Shown piece by piece: positions 44,644 to 55,671 of a stretch of DNA of 64,000 nt. Below the pieces are notes generated by a model. That model did no database searches, was not told the DNA's origin, and saw only the letters and a program-made list of their open reading frames with translations. Location: assembly GCF_002836975.1 (NCBI RefSeq), contig NZ_NIJK01000027.1, positions 124,001 through 188,000 on the forward strand, read 5' to 3'. Origin of the DNA: Shewanella indica. GTDB lineage: Bacteria; Pseudomonadota; Gammaproteobacteria; Enterobacterales; Shewanellaceae. A program made the translations under genes and the position numbers. Each line of letters opens with the position of its first letter. The first letter of the stretch is position 1.

Positions 44644-45033
44644 TCAGCTGCCTAAGCGCTCTTTAATGGCCAGGGTAATAATGCTGGCGCCAAAACCATT
44701 GGCGTCGGCCCAGTCGACTATGGTCTTGCCGTCAGCTTCCACCACTTCCAATTCGGTTTTTGACAAGCGCTTGGCGATAAACTCGCCGGTATCTTCGGCG
44801 TTGCTGTGATAGGCAGTGCGCAGCAGGCTTTCGCCGTCACAGGAAAGTCCTGAATAGATATTACGCAGTTTCACTCGATTTTCTTTCAATTTCTTACGCA
44901 GGCGATTTTTATCGTTGGACTTGACGTAATCACAGATACTGGCAGCCAACAGATCTTCGGCTTTTGCAGTTGAAGGGGATGACACTGAAGATACAGCAAT
45001 CAGTGCAGCAATGGCCACGGGCAACAGACGCAT
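44644..45033 (-). CDS. DUF3718 family exported protein
   Basis: A 129-aa secreted protein with a signal peptide of about 25 residues (LPVAIAALIAVSSVSS, cleavage near TAKA). The mature part LLAASICDYVKSNDKNRLRK and KLKENRVKLRNIYSGLSCDG carries a conserved Cys pair, as in DUF3718 proteins common in Shewanella and Vibrio; function unknown. ATG 45033 is supported by the signal peptide and AGGAGTG upstream. A 19-bp inverted repeat lies directly upstream, between it and folA. Confidence 0.7.
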   Translation of the reverse strand: MRLLPVAIAALIAVSSVSSPSTAKAEDLLAASICDYVKSNDKNRLRKKLKENRVKLRNIYSGLSCDGESLLRTAYHSNAEDTGEFIAKRLSKTELEVVEADGKTIVDWADANGFGASIITLAIKERLGS

Positions 45034-45064
45034 CTGACACTCCTTTTTGTAATTGTTATTAAAA

Positions 45065-45104
45065 CCAAGAGTCCCCGGCAGACTTGTCTGCCGGGGACTC
45101 TTGG
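45065..45104 (-). terminator. Very long hairpin (19-bp arms) downstream of folA
   Basis: CCAAGAGTCCCCGGCAGAC and its exact reverse complement are separated by 2 nt. In the leftward direction it is followed by TTTTAAT, so it can terminate folA transcripts. The stem is longer than needed, and it sits 32 bp before the DUF3718 start. Confidence 0.75.
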
Positions 45105-45166
45105 GGATAAGGATCGCTTCGTGGCCGGTGCCACTCACGTTTCAGGGTTCAAAAGTCTGCTCAAAT

Positions 45167-45649
45167 TTAACATTTTCTAATCATATTAATAAAGCGAAAA
45201 CCCAATCCATTTACACCGCGACCACTTTCCTCGTAAACTTGCTGCCAGCTGCCATCGTTCCATTCAGGAAAGCGAGTGTCCCCTTCCACTTGCAAGTCTA
45301 TCTCTGTCAGATACAGCCTATCGGCCTGAGGCAGGATTTCCCGGTAGAGCTGACCACCACCTATCACCACCAGTTCTTCGCAGTTTCCTGCTGCTTCCAC
45401 GGCTTCTTTGAAGGAAGAAACCCGGGTCACACCTTCCGGGGCATAGTCGCTCTGGCGGCTGATCACTATGTTGTGGCGCCCGGGCAGAGGACGACCTATG
45501 GATTCAAAGGTCTTACGTCCCATCACCACCGGCTTTCCCAGGGTCATCTGCTTAAAATGGCGCAGATCTTCCGGCAGGTGCCAGGGCATTTGGTTATCTT
45601 TGCCTATGACTCTGTCATGGGCCATGGCGGCAATCATGGCGATGCGCAT
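45167..45649 (-). CDS. folA: Dihydrofolate reductase
   Basis: Reduces dihydrofolate to tetrahydrofolate with NADPH, 160 aa. Motifs: MIAAMAHDRVIGKDNQMPWHLPEDL split at the Met20 loop, VMGRKTFESIGRPLPGR, and VIGGGQLYREILPQADRLYLT. The C-terminus is INMIRKC. ATG 45649 begins MRIAMIAAMA and has AAGGAGCGT upstream. Target of trimethoprim. Co-directional with yjjB/yjjP upstream. Confidence 0.95.
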   Translation of the reverse strand: MRIAMIAAMAHDRVIGKDNQMPWHLPEDLRHFKQMTLGKPVVMGRKTFESIGRPLPGRHNIVISRQSDYAPEGVTRVSSFKEAVEAAGNCEELVVIGGGQLYREILPQADRLYLTEIDLQVEGDTRFPEWNDGSWQQVYEESGRGVNGLGFRFINMIRKC

Positions 45650-45672
45650 ATACGCTCCTTGTTATTATTGGA

Positions 45673-46143
45673 TTAAATTACCGGGCGAGTACGGAAATAC
45701 AGCAGGCTGGGCATGGCCAGACCGACAGATAAAGCCCCGAGAATGAACACGGTTTTCAGGCCATTGGTAACCACCTGCTCCCATAGCTCGGTACTGAGTT
45801 GTGACTGAGCGGTCAATTGCACCAAGGCAATCACAGTGTTGTAGGCATAGGAACCCGGGATCATAGGGATAATTGCCGCCACGGCATACAACAGCGGCGG
45901 TGCCAGATGACGCTTGGCAAAGGCAATAGTCACCATGCCTATGATGGCGGCAGCGGCAAAGGTGGCCCACTCTATCGGCAAGCCAAACTGCAACATCAAG
46001 GTCCGTGAGCTGTGGCCTATGGCCCCGGCCAGGGCACAGTAAAGCAGATAACGCCTGGGAACATTGAACAGCATGGCAAAACCCATGGCGGGAATAGCCG
46101 AGAAAAAGGCATCATTCAGCAGTAACAACAGAGTGTCCATCAT
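45673..46143 (-). CDS. yjjB: ThrE-family exporter small subunit YjjB
   Basis: A 156-aa membrane protein with about five spans, the second half of a split ThrE-type threonine/serine or organic-acid exporter. The conserved segments are AMGFAMLFNVPRRYLLYCALAG and PLLYAVAAIIPMIPGSYAYN, each split by the family Pro/Gly motifs. Its ATG overlaps the yjjP stop by 4 bp (ATGA), so the two are translated together. In E. coli YjjPB exports succinate. Confidence 0.88.
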   Translation of the reverse strand: MMDTLLLLLNDAFFSAIPAMGFAMLFNVPRRYLLYCALAGAIGHSSRTLMLQFGLPIEWATFAAAAIIGMVTIAFAKRHLAPPLLYAVAAIIPMIPGSYAYNTVIALVQLTAQSQLSTELWEQVVTNGLKTVFILGALSVGLAMPSLLYFRTRPVI

Positions 46144-46901
46144 AGAAAGATCCCCCCAAGCTGCATGGCAATGGTAATGCCTATCACGGAGGAGACTGTC
46201 ATCAAGGTCGCCTGCCCCCAGCGGGAGATCCCCACATTCATATGGCCTTTAACCATATCCGATATCGAGTTGATCATCGGAAAGCCGGGAACCAGCATCA
46301 GCACAGAGGCCGCCATCGCCAGCTCAGGGGTTTGGGTCACAGGATAGAGATACCCCAACTGGGCTGCCAAGCTGGTGACGAAGGCGGTCACGGCAAAGTT
46401 CACCAACACATTGAAGTGACGTTGCGCCATGGCCAGGCGCACAAACATGCCAATCACAGAAGCAAAGAAAGTGATAAAACATGCGGCCAGGTCGCCACCG
46501 AACAGGTGACAAAAACTGCCGCAGGAGAGGCCTATCATGGGGATAAGCAGCCACTTGGGGTAGGTTTTGGGTTGCAGTCTGGCGAGGCGTTTGCGGACTT
46601 CATTGGGGCCATAGAGGCCTTTTTCGGCCAGCAGGCAAATGCGTTGCAACTCGCACACCACTGTCATATTAATGCCGTGCTCACGAATGCGCCGGGTAGT
46701 GGTAATACAACGACCGGAAACCAAGCTGGTGAGCACCAGCGAATTGGAGGAGATGGATAGCTCGACACTGGCCAAGCCAAGTGCCCGGCCAAGACGCTGA
46801 CTGATCTCTTCAACCAGTTCAGATTCAGCGCCGTAGGCCAGCAATAGCTGAGCAACCCGGACGACCTGCCGGGTGATATCGTTTTGGGTATCAGCGTACA
46901 C
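46140..46901 (-). CDS. yjjP: ThrE-family exporter large subunit YjjP
   Basis: A 253-aa protein with an N-terminal cytoplasmic domain (VRVAQLLLAYGAESELVEE, then LASVELSISSNSLVLTS) typical of DUF1212/ThrE, then about five spans (CGSFCHLFGGDLAACFITFF and VLMLVPGFPMINSISDMVKG). It pairs with YjjB. The nucleophile-like features of other ThrE members are not assigned here. ATG 46901. Confidence 0.88.
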   Translation of the reverse strand: MYADTQNDITRQVVRVAQLLLAYGAESELVEEISQRLGRALGLASVELSISSNSLVLTSLVSGRCITTTRRIREHGINMTVVCELQRICLLAEKGLYGPNEVRKRLARLQPKTYPKWLLIPMIGLSCGSFCHLFGGDLAACFITFFASVIGMFVRLAMAQRHFNVLVNFAVTAFVTSLAAQLGYLYPVTQTPELAMAASVLMLVPGFPMINSISDMVKGHMNVGISRWGQATLMTVSSVIGITIAMQLGGIFL

Positions 46902-46924
46902 AGGTGTTCAGGCTCGCTCAGATA

Positions 46925-48121
<1,197 letters not shown>

Positions 48122-48183
48122 TTATACTGCCTAACCCTGCAAGGCGCCAAAAAACAGAAACTATGGCTTTCGCCCAAAACAAA

Positions 48184-48204
48184 AGCCCCACCAATGGCGG
48201 GGCT
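48184..48204 (-). terminator. rplU-rpmA terminator
   Basis: On the minus strand AGCCCC-g-CC, loop ATT, GG-t-GGGGCT followed by TTTGTTTTGGG. Confidence 0.75.
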
Positions 48205-48225
48205 CAAGCAATTCTGGTTTGAAGA

Positions 48226-48483
<258 letters not shown>

Positions 48484-48494
48484 TCAGACTCCTA

Positions 48495-48806
48495 TTAAGC
48501 GTTGATAGCAGTGATTTTAACTTCAGTGAACCACTGACGGTGGCCCATTTTCTTCTCGTGGTGCTTACGACGGTTGAACTTTTGGATAGTTACCTTTTCA
48601 CCACGGCCATGGCTAACAACAGTAGCCACAACTTTACCGCCTGCTACCAGAGGGGTACCCACTTGGACGTTTTCACCATCAGCGATCAGCAGAACTTGAT
48701 CGAACTCGATAGTCTCACCAGTGGCAACTTCAATTTTTTCCAAACGAACAGTATGGCCTTCAGCAACACGGTGTTGCTTACCACCACTTTGAAAAACAGC
48801 GTACAT
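48495..48806 (-). CDS. rplU: 50S ribosomal protein L21
   Basis: 103 aa: [20 protein letters not shown] at the start, and the conserved [20 protein letters not shown] near the end, which contacts 23S rRNA. First gene of the rplU-rpmA operon, with its own promoter at 48892-48920. The leader contains a small hairpin (CTCAT/ATGAG around 48839-48852) of unknown significance. Confidence 0.97.
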   Translation of the reverse strand: MYAVFQSGGKQHRVAEGHTVRLEKIEVATGETIEFDQVLLIADGENVQVGTPLVAGGKVVATVVSHGRGEKVTIQKFNRRKHHEKKMGHRQWFTEVKITAINA

Positions 48807-48891
48807 AGCTATTTTACTCCGAAATTCTTAACACGCCGGCTCATCTCTATGAGGCTGGGTGCTACAAAAACTTTAATGACAATGGGCGCGG

Positions 48892-48920
48892 AGTTTACGC
48901 GAAGAATCCTTTACTGGCAA
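48892..48920 (-). promoter_or_regulatory. rplU promoter
   Basis: Reading leftwards: -35 TTGCCA, 17-nt spacer, -10 TAAACT, then a GC-rich discriminator (CCGCGCCC) as in stringently controlled ribosomal promoters. Confidence 0.65.
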
Positions 48921-49079
48921 GCCCTAATTGACGAAGAAGAAAAAAAGACCGGATTAACTCGCACATTGATCTCTCTGCTACTGTCTTGTTCATTAATTTT
49001 AGGTAAACTTCGGTCTATTAAAATATTTAAGCTTATCGGGAGCTGCCGATTCGGCGTTCCTTCATACCTAGAGTCTACT

Positions 49080-50051
49080 ATGGATTTAACTGCTATCCGT
49101 CAGCTGGCTGACGCCGACATGCAAGCCGTCAATCAACTGATCTACAAACAACTCGAATCTGATGTTGCCCTGATCAATCAATTGGGGTTCTACATCATCA
49201 ACGGTGGCGGCAAGCGTATGCGGCCGTTACTGTCGATTCTGGCGGCCAGATCACTCGACTATAGTGGTGAAGCACACCTAAAGCTGGCTGCTATTATAGA
49301 GTTTATTCATACGGCTTCGCTGCTTCACGACGATGTGGTGGATGAATCTACTCTGCGCCGTGGACGGGAAACCGCCAACGCCCTGTTTGGCAACAGTGCC
49401 AGCGTGCTGGTTGGCGACTTCCTTTATACCCGTTCTTTCCAGATGATGACAGAGCTGGAGTCGATGAAGGTACTGCAGGTGCTGGCCAACACTACTAACG
49501 TACTGGCCGAGGGTGAAGTGCTGCAGTTAATGAACTGCAACGATCCGGATACCACAGAAGCCAGCTATATGCGGGTTATTTACTGCAAGACTGCCAAGTT
49601 GTTTGAAGCAGCAACCCGTCTTGCCGGTGTGCTGGCCGGCTGCGACAGCGAAATGGAAACGGCGCTGGCCGACTATGGCAAATACCTGGGCACCGCCTTC
49701 CAGTTAACCGATGACCTGCTGGACTACACTGCCGACGCCGAAGAGCTGGGCAAGAACATAGGTGATGACCTCGCCGAAGGTAAACCCACACTGCCACTCA
49801 TCTACGCCATCGCCCATGGTACAGAGCCACAGCGGCAGATGATCCGCCAGGCGATTGAACAAGGTGACGGCACCGAGCATATCGAGGCGATAATAGATGC
49901 GCTCAACACCTGCGGCGCATTGGAATATACCCAACAAAGGGCCTATGAAGAGTCTGACAAGGCCATAGAAGCCCTTTCGGTGCTGCCTGAGTCCGACTAC
50001 AAGCAGGCGCTGATAAGCCTAGCCAAAATCGCCGTAGCCCGCAGTCACTGA
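49080..50051 (+). CDS. ispB: Octaprenyl diphosphate synthase
   Basis: Trans-prenyltransferase making the ubiquinone/menaquinone side chain, 323 aa. The two Asp-rich motifs are LLHDDVVDESTLRRG and LTDDLLDYTAD. GGGKRMRPLLSILAA and KTAKLFEAATRLAGVLAG are typical. ATG 49080 (MDLTAIRQLA) is chosen to match orthologue length; a longer upstream frame runs through the rplU promoter and is rejected. Divergent from rplU as in E. coli. Confidence 0.93.
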   Translation: MDLTAIRQLADADMQAVNQLIYKQLESDVALINQLGFYIINGGGKRMRPLLSILAARSLDYSGEAHLKLAAIIEFIHTASLLHDDVVDESTLRRGRETANALFGNSASVLVGDFLYTRSFQMMTELESMKVLQVLANTTNVLAEGEVLQLMNCNDPDTTEASYMRVIYCKTAKLFEAATRLAGVLAGCDSEMETALADYGKYLGTAFQLTDDLLDYTADAEELGKNIGDDLAEGKPTLPLIYAIAHGTEPQRQMIRQAIEQGDGTEHIEAIIDALNTCGALEYTQQRAYEESDKAIEALSVLPESDYKQALISLAKIAVARSH

Positions 50052-50110
50052 TAGGCTTAAGACGACGGATTAAAACCCATCAGTTGAATTTGTTGAACCC
50101 AAGCAAAAAA

Positions 50111-50131
50111 AGGAGCGCTCAAAGCGCTCCT
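50111..50131. terminator. Bidirectional terminator between ispB and clpB
   Basis: AGGAGCGCT, CAA, AGCGCTCCT flanked by an A-run on the left and a T-run on the right. Confidence 0.92.
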
Positions 50132-50162
50132 TTTTGTTTTTGGTTTGTTGTTTATGGTGTGA

Positions 50163-52736
50163 TTACTGCTCAAACACCAAGTTGTCGTCGCGATAGTCCA
50201 CCTTGATCGGCTGCCCTGGCAGTAACTCGCCTCTAAGCAGCTTTTGCGCCAGTGGGTTTTCCACCTCTTGCTGCAGTGCCCGCTTAAGCGGCCTTGCACC
50301 ATACACAGGGTCGAACCCGGCTCTGGCGATAAAGCTCAGAGCCGCATCTGTGATCTCCAGCTCGAACTCTTTTTCTGCCAGACGTTGGCGCAGCGACTCG
50401 ACCTGAATCGCGGCAATACTCTTGATGTGCTCGCTCTCCAGCGGGTGGAACACCACGGTTTCGTCGATCCGGTTGAGGAACTCGGGGCGGAAGTGGTGCT
50501 GCACCACATTCATCACCTGAGCCTTCATCTCATCGTAACTTTGGTGACTGAACTGCTCCTGGATAATGTCGGAACCCAGGTTCGAGGTCATAATCACCAC
50601 GGCGTTACGGAAGTCAACCGTACGACCCTGACCATCGGTCAGGCGGCCATCATCCAGTACCTGCAGCAGTATGTTGAACACATCCGGGTGTGCCTTTTCC
50701 ACTTCATCGAGCAGGATCACCGAGTAGGGACGACGGCGCACCGCTTCGGTGAGGTAACCCCCTTCCTCATAACCCACATAGCCCGGAGGCGCCCCGACCA
50801 ACCTGGAGACTGAGTGTTTCTCCATAAATTCGGACATATCTATCCGCACCATGGCGCTCTCTGTGTCGAACAGGAACTTGGCCAGCGACTTACACAGCTC
50901 TGTCTTACCTACCCCGGTGGGGCCGAGGAACAGGAAGGAGCCTATGGGCCGGTTAGGATCGGCCAGACCCGCGCGGCTACGACGAATGGCGTTGGCCACG
51001 GCATCGACCGCCTCATCCTGACCTATCACCCGCTCATGCAGCGCCTCTTCCATATGCAGCAGTTTTTCCCGCTCGCCTTCGAGCATCTTGGAAACCGGGA
51101 TCCCGGTCGCCTTGGAAAGTACCTCGGCAATTTCAACATCCGTGACCTTGTTACGCAGCAAGGTCATATCCTGCATCTCGGCCTGAGACGCCAAATCCAG
51201 CTGTTTCTCCAGCTCTGGGATGCGGCCGTATTGCAGCTCGGACATCCGGGTCAAATCACCGGCGCGACGCGCCACATCGAGATCCAGTCTGGCTTGCTCC
51301 AGATCCGCCTTGATATGCTGAGTACCCGCCAGCGCTGCTTTTTCTGTGTGCCAAATCTCGTTGAGTTCGGCCGCCTTCTGCTCCACTTCCACCAGCTCGC
51401 TGCGCAGGTGTTCGAGACGCTTACGACTGGCCTCATCGTTTTCCTTCGCCAACGCCTGCTCTTCCAGCTTGAGCTGAATGATACGGCGCTCGAGGCGATC
51501 CAGCGGCTCCGGCTTGGAGTCTATCTGCATTCGGATGCTGGAAGCGGCTTCGTCGATAAGGTCGATGGCCTTGTCCGGCAGCTTACGATCAGACACATAA
51601 CGGTGGGACATGGTCGCCGCCGCCACAATCGCCGGGTCGGTGATCTCCACATGGTGATGCAGCTCGTAGCGCTCTTTCAGACCACGCAGAATAGCGATGG
51701 TATCCTCGACACTGGGCTCATCTACCAGGACTTTCTGGAAGCGCCGCTCCAGCGCCGCATCCTTCTCAATATACTGACGATACTCGTCCAGAGTCGTGGC
51801 ACCGACACAGTGCAGCTCACCGCGGGCCAGTGCCGGCTTGAGCATATTACCCGCATCCATGGCGCCATCGGATTTACCCGCGCCCACCATAGTATGCAGC
51901 TCGTCAATAAAGAGGATCACCTGGCCCTCTTCCTGAGCCAGCTCGTTGAGCACAGCCTTGAGTCTTTCTTCAAACTCACCACGGTATTTGGCACCGGCCA
52001 CCAAAGCACCGAGATCCAGCGACAATACCCGTTTATTCTTGATGCCTTCGGGCACCTCGCCGTTGACGATACGCTGCGCCAGCCCTTCGACAATGGCGGT
52101 CTTACCCACACCGGGCTCACCGATAAGCACAGGGTTGTTCTTGCTGCGACGCTGCAATACCTGCACTGTGCGGCGAATTTCATCGTCACGGCCAATAACA
52201 GGATCCAGCTTGCCCTGCTCGGCACGCTCGGTCAGATCTATGGTGTATTTCTTCAGCGCCTGGCGCTGATCCTCAGCATTGGGATCGTCCACCTTCTGGC
52301 CGCCACGCACGGCTTCGATGGTTTTCTCCATCAGCTCTTTGGTGGCACCGGCCTGCTTGAGGCTCTGTGCCAGGGTGTCGTTACCTTCCAGAGCAGCCAG
52401 AATAAACAGCTCACTGGAGATATATTTGTCTTTACGCTTCTGTGCCAGCTTGTCGCACAGATTCAGCAAACGTATCAGCGCCTGGGATAACTGAACATCA
52501 CCGCCTGTGCCTTCCACCTGCGGCAAGCGCTCAAGTTCCTGACTTACCAGGGAACGCAGAGTGCTGACCTGGATACCGGCTTGGGTCAACAGCGGATGAA
52601 TTGAACCGCCATCCTGATTCAACAAAGCCATCATCAAATGGACAGGTTCTATGAACTGATGGTCACGGCCAAGAGCCAGAGATTGGGCATCCGAGATAGC
52701 AAGCTGAAATTTATTGGTCATACGATCGAGTCGCAT
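50163..52736 (-). CDS. clpB: ATP-dependent disaggregase ClpB
   Basis: Hsp100 chaperone that resolves aggregates with DnaK. 857 aa, the same length as E. coli ClpB. Domains in order: N-terminal Clp repeat ([20 protein letters not shown]), AAA1 with [17 protein letters not shown], a long M-domain coiled coil (about residues 410-530), AAA2 with [16 protein letters not shown], and the C-terminal small domain ([20 protein letters not shown]). ATG 52736 is chosen from the conserved N-terminus. A consensus sigma-32 promoter lies 48-75 bp upstream. Confidence 0.97.
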   Translation of the reverse strand: MRLDRMTNKFQLAISDAQSLALGRDHQFIEPVHLMMALLNQDGGSIHPLLTQAGIQVSTLRSLVSQELERLPQVEGTGGDVQLSQALIRLLNLCDKLAQKRKDKYISSELFILAALEGNDTLAQSLKQAGATKELMEKTIEAVRGGQKVDDPNAEDQRQALKKYTIDLTERAEQGKLDPVIGRDDEIRRTVQVLQRRSKNNPVLIGEPGVGKTAIVEGLAQRIVNGEVPEGIKNKRVLSLDLGALVAGAKYRGEFEERLKAVLNELAQEEGQVILFIDELHTMVGAGKSDGAMDAGNMLKPALARGELHCVGATTLDEYRQYIEKDAALERRFQKVLVDEPSVEDTIAILRGLKERYELHHHVEITDPAIVAAATMSHRYVSDRKLPDKAIDLIDEAASSIRMQIDSKPEPLDRLERRIIQLKLEEQALAKENDEASRKRLEHLRSELVEVEQKAAELNEIWHTEKAALAGTQHIKADLEQARLDLDVARRAGDLTRMSELQYGRIPELEKQLDLASQAEMQDMTLLRNKVTDVEIAEVLSKATGIPVSKMLEGEREKLLHMEEALHERVIGQDEAVDAVANAIRRSRAGLADPNRPIGSFLFLGPTGVGKTELCKSLAKFLFDTESAMVRIDMSEFMEKHSVSRLVGAPPGYVGYEEGGYLTEAVRRRPYSVILLDEVEKAHPDVFNILLQVLDDGRLTDGQGRTVDFRNAVVIMTSNLGSDIIQEQFSHQSYDEMKAQVMNVVQHHFRPEFLNRIDETVVFHPLESEHIKSIAAIQVESLRQRLAEKEFELEITDAALSFIARAGFDPVYGARPLKRALQQEVENPLAQKLLRGELLPGQPIKVDYRDDNLVFEQ

Positions 52737-52783
52737 ACAGCCTCCTGAAACTCTCAAAATAAGGTATTACTTTGTTAGCTTAA

Positions 52784-52811
52784 AGATGGGGATGCTTTAA
52801 CTAATTTCAAG
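52784..52811 (-). promoter_or_regulatory. Heat-shock (sigma-32) promoter of clpB
   Basis: Reading leftwards: -35 CTTGAAA, 13-nt spacer, -10 CCCCATCT, essentially the sigma-32 consensus (CTTGAAA-N11-16-CCCCATNT). Confidence 0.92.
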
Positions 52812-52832
52812 TCAGACGAATGAAATAACCAC

Positions 52833-53546
52833 TCAATCAGTGAGCCAAATAAGCGAGGCCATACGGCCGGTACGACCGTCTCGGCGGTAGGAAAAATAGT
52901 CTTTGTTGTTATAGGTGCAGACATCCAAGGCATATACCTGCCGAACACCCGCCTGCTGCAATCTGAGCCTGGCAAGCCCCTGCAGATCGCCGAGAAACTT
53001 GTCCCCCTTGGTCACAAAGCAGTCGTCGGCCCTGGGGTCTTTATCGCAAAAAGCGGCGCGCACTTCTCCGCCGACTTCGAAGGCAGTTTTGCCTATGGCC
53101 GGTCCGAGGCAGGCGATAAGCTCAGAGCCGGGACGAAAACGGGCTATTCCCGCTTCGATGACACCATCACACAGACCGCGCCAGCCGGCGTGCAGCGCCG
53201 CCACCTGGGTGCCTGCACTGTCACACAGAAGTACGGGCAGGCAGTCGGCGGTCATCACCACGGCCACATGCGCCTTGCTGTCGCTATAGCTGCCATCGGC
53301 AATCCTTAGGGAGTCACGCGCCAGGTCGACGACTTCAGTGCCATGTACCTGCTCCAGCCATGCCGGCTCGCAGGGCAGAGCCAGCCGCTTTGCCAATAGA
53401 GCACGGTTGGCCTGCACAGATGCGGGATCATCCCCCACATGCAGCCCCAGATTCAGGCTGTCAAACGGCGGCTGGCTGACACCGCCATGACGCTGGGTCA
53501 TGGCGATTCTGACATTGGCCGGCAGCGGCCAGTGGCAGCCGTACAT
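52833..53546 (-). CDS. pgeF: Peptidoglycan editing factor PgeF (YfiH, laccase-domain)
   Basis: Cu/Zn-binding DUF152 protein of 237 aa. Conserved features: QRHGGVSQPPFDSLNLGLHV, VVMTADCLPVLLCD, and AALHAGWRGLCDGVIEAG with the metal-site His; ACLGPAIGKTAFEVGGEV and the C-terminal NNKDYFSYRRDGRTGRMAS follow. E. coli YfiH corrects peptidoglycan precursors that have Ser in place of Ala; laccase and nucleoside phosphorylase activities are reported for relatives. It lies 1 bp after rluD, the conserved order rluD-yfiH-clpB. Confidence 0.92.
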   Translation of the reverse strand: MYGCHWPLPANVRIAMTQRHGGVSQPPFDSLNLGLHVGDDPASVQANRALLAKRLALPCEPAWLEQVHGTEVVDLARDSLRIADGSYSDSKAHVAVVMTADCLPVLLCDSAGTQVAALHAGWRGLCDGVIEAGIARFRPGSELIACLGPAIGKTAFEVGGEVRAAFCDKDPRADDCFVTKGDKFLGDLQGLARLRLQQAGVRQVYALDVCTYNNKDYFSYRRDGRTGRMASLIWLTD

Positions 53547-53547
53547 G

Positions 53548-54522
53548 TTACAGATACTCCGGCGGATGCTCTTCGGTGTCTTTACGCAGCGCCTTGGTCA
53601 GCTCGACCATATCCTCGGGGATAGGTGCCTGCCAGCTCATCAGCTCACAGGTAATGGGGTGCACCAACTCCAGTCGCACCGCATGCAGCGCCTGGCGCTT
53701 GAAGTTTTTCAGCACTTCGAAAAAGGCTTCACTGGCGGCCTTGGGGGGTTTTGGACGACCACCATAGACGGGATCGCCCACCAACACATGACCTATATAA
53801 GCCATATGCACGCGGATCTGGTGAGTCCGGCCACTTTCCAGCCTCAAGCGCAAGCGGGTATGGGCGCGGAATTTTTCCGCCACACGATAGTGAGTCACAG
53901 CCGGCTTACCGCTGTGGTGCACCGCCATATGAGTACGCTTGGTGGGGTGACGCCCGATAGGCTCATCCACTGTACCACCGGCTGTCATGGTGCCCAGCAC
54001 TATGGCTTCATACTCACGGGTAATGTCGCGCGCCTGCAGCGCCGCCACCAGATGAGTCTGGGCCTCAACAGTCTTGGCTACCACCATCAGGCCTGTGGTG
54101 TCCTTATCGAGACGATGGACAATACCGGCTCTGGGCACATGTTCTATCTCAGGGCAATGATGCAGCAGGGCGTTCATCAAGGTGCCATCACTGTTACCGG
54201 CACCGGGATGCACCACTAAACCCGCCTGCTTGTTGATCACCAATATATGGTCATCTTCATAGACGATATTCAGATCGATAGCCTGAGCCTCGGCGTGCAC
54301 CTCTTCTTCCAGAGTGGCTTGAACCTCTATCTCCTGAGATTCCAACACCTTCTCTCTGGGCTTGTTTACCACAGTACCATCAACGGATACTTTGCCATCG
54401 AGGATCCATTCCTTGATCCTGGTACGGGAGTAATCGGGGAACAACTCGGCCAAAGCCTGATCCAATCTCAGACCGGTTTGGGTTGCTGATATCTCGCTTT
54501 TTAGATTAATCTCTTGCGTCAT
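53548..54522 (-). CDS. rluD: 23S rRNA pseudouridine synthase RluD
   Basis: Forms pseudouridines 1911, 1915 and 1917 in helix 69 of 23S rRNA. 324 aa with an N-terminal S4 domain (GLRLDQALAELFPDYSRTRI) and catalytic segment AGIVHRLDKDTTGLMVVAKT, whose Asp is the nucleophile. RLRLRLESGRTHQIRVHMAY is also typical. Divergent from bamD. Confidence 0.95.
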   Translation of the reverse strand: MTQEINLKSEISATQTGLRLDQALAELFPDYSRTRIKEWILDGKVSVDGTVVNKPREKVLESQEIEVQATLEEEVHAEAQAIDLNIVYEDDHILVINKQAGLVVHPGAGNSDGTLMNALLHHCPEIEHVPRAGIVHRLDKDTTGLMVVAKTVEAQTHLVAALQARDITREYEAIVLGTMTAGGTVDEPIGRHPTKRTHMAVHHSGKPAVTHYRVAEKFRAHTRLRLRLESGRTHQIRVHMAYIGHVLVGDPVYGGRPKPPKAASEAFFEVLKNFKRQALHAVRLELVHPITCELMSWQAPIPEDMVELTKALRKDTEEHPPEYL

Positions 54523-54555
54523 AGGAACCGTCCCCAGTTAATGGGGTCAAAAACT

Positions 54556-54573
54556 GTGTACTTTCTGGTACAC
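54556..54573. repeat. Inverted repeat in the rluD-bamD promoter region
   Basis: GTGTAC-TTTCTG-GTACAC. The right half overlaps an extended -10 like TGGTACACT that could serve bamD. Confidence 0.4.
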
Positions 54574-54644
54574 TCGGAATCGGCCATTTTATCGTGAAAT
54601 GGAAAAATTCTTAACTACAACTTACTCAAGAATCGAATTCAAGT

Positions 54645-55406
54645 ATGCATAATATTGCCAAAGGCGCTGCCATAGCCTTTTTTTCGCTGGCCATTGTGGC
54701 CTGTAGCAGCAAACCGGAAGACGACTTAATTACCAGCAAGCTGTCTCCGGACGTTCTCTACTCCCAGGCCCGCACCTCTATGGAGCTGGGTAACTATACC
54801 AAGGCTGTGCGTTCACTGGAGGCATTGGATTCCCGCTTCCCCTTTGGCCCACACAAGACTCAGGTTCAGCTGGATCTGATTTATGCCTACTATAAGTTGG
54901 ATGATACCCCGTCGGCAGTCGCCAACATCGACAGATTTATCCGCCTCAACCCCACCCACCCGGATATAGACTATGTCTACTATATGCGTGGACTGGTGAA
55001 TATGCAGGCCGACAACTATCTGTTCCATGACATGCTCAATATAGACAGAAGCGACAGGGATCCTCAGTTTGCCCTCGATGCCTTCAAGGACTTCGAGCGC
55101 CTGATCAAGACTTATCCCAACAGCAAGTATGCGGCCGACGCCCAGAAGAGAATGCAGCACCTGAAGAATCGTCTGGCGCTGTATTCGGTTAAAGTGGCCG
55201 AATACTACCTGAAAATGAATGCCTGGAGCGCAGCCGCCATCAGAGCCCAGTCTGTAATGGAAACCTATCCAGGCACCCCATCGATAGAGCGCGCCCTTGA
55301 GATCATGGCCACCGCTTACGATGAACTGGGTCAGGAGCAGTTAAAGCAGCACGTACTCACTGTCATGCGTGCCAACTATCCGGGGAATGACCTCCTCAAG
55401 GATTAA
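54645..55406 (+). CDS. bamD: Outer-membrane assembly lipoprotein BamD
   Basis: Essential BAM-complex lipoprotein, 253 aa. Signal peptide with lipobox IVAC (SSKPEDD follows). Five TPR-like helical repeats follow, for example LYSQARTSMELGNYTKAVRS and KTQVQLDLIYAYYKLDDTPS, with PTHPDIDYVYYMRGLVNMQ and YAADAQKRMQHLKNRLALYS. It works in the periplasm on unfolded outer-membrane proteins, which in this window would include the Tsx-like and DUF481 barrels. Confidence 0.95.
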   Translation: MHNIAKGAAIAFFSLAIVACSSKPEDDLITSKLSPDVLYSQARTSMELGNYTKAVRSLEALDSRFPFGPHKTQVQLDLIYAYYKLDDTPSAVANIDRFIRLNPTHPDIDYVYYMRGLVNMQADNYLFHDMLNIDRSDRDPQFALDAFKDFERLIKTYPNSKYAADAQKRMQHLKNRLALYSVKVAEYYLKMNAWSAAAIRAQSVMETYPGTPSIERALEIMATAYDELGQEQLKQHVLTVMRANYPGNDLLKD

Positions 55407-55412
55407 TCCCTT

Positions 55413-55438
55413 AACGCCCCACTTTAACGTGGGGCGTT
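55413..55438 (+). terminator. bamD terminator
   Basis: AACGCCCCAC, loop TTTAAC, GTGGGGCGTT followed by TTGTTTT. Confidence 0.9.
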
Positions 55439-55632
55439 TTGTTTTCAGGGCAAGACCAAGCCCAGCCCCCTTAAGCCTCAGGATCCGGCTTTACAGGTCG
55501 AGTTTTCGATTTGGCTAATTCACCCCTAGCCCAGTAATGGCGCGGCTTTCGCTCAAAAGCTAAGCAATATGCGCCTTTTCGAGTAAAACTTGCTCAAACA
55601 CGCGATATTTTGAAATATTTCTCAGAAAAGAG

Positions 55633-55661
55633 TTGACTCAAAACCGTAAAAGTCTTTTAAT
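55633..55661 (+). promoter_or_regulatory. Promoter of the tRNA operon
   Basis: -35 TTGACT, 17-nt spacer, -10 TTTAAT, then GCACGCCG, a GC-rich discriminator of the kind found in stable-RNA promoters. The tRNA-Phe gene starts 11 bp later. Confidence 0.8.
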
Positions 55662-55671
55662 GCACGCCGTC

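Noticed and set aside
50814..52490. 558-codon plus-strand open frame
   Set aside because: It is antisense to clpB, whose length, motifs and heat-shock promoter are clear.
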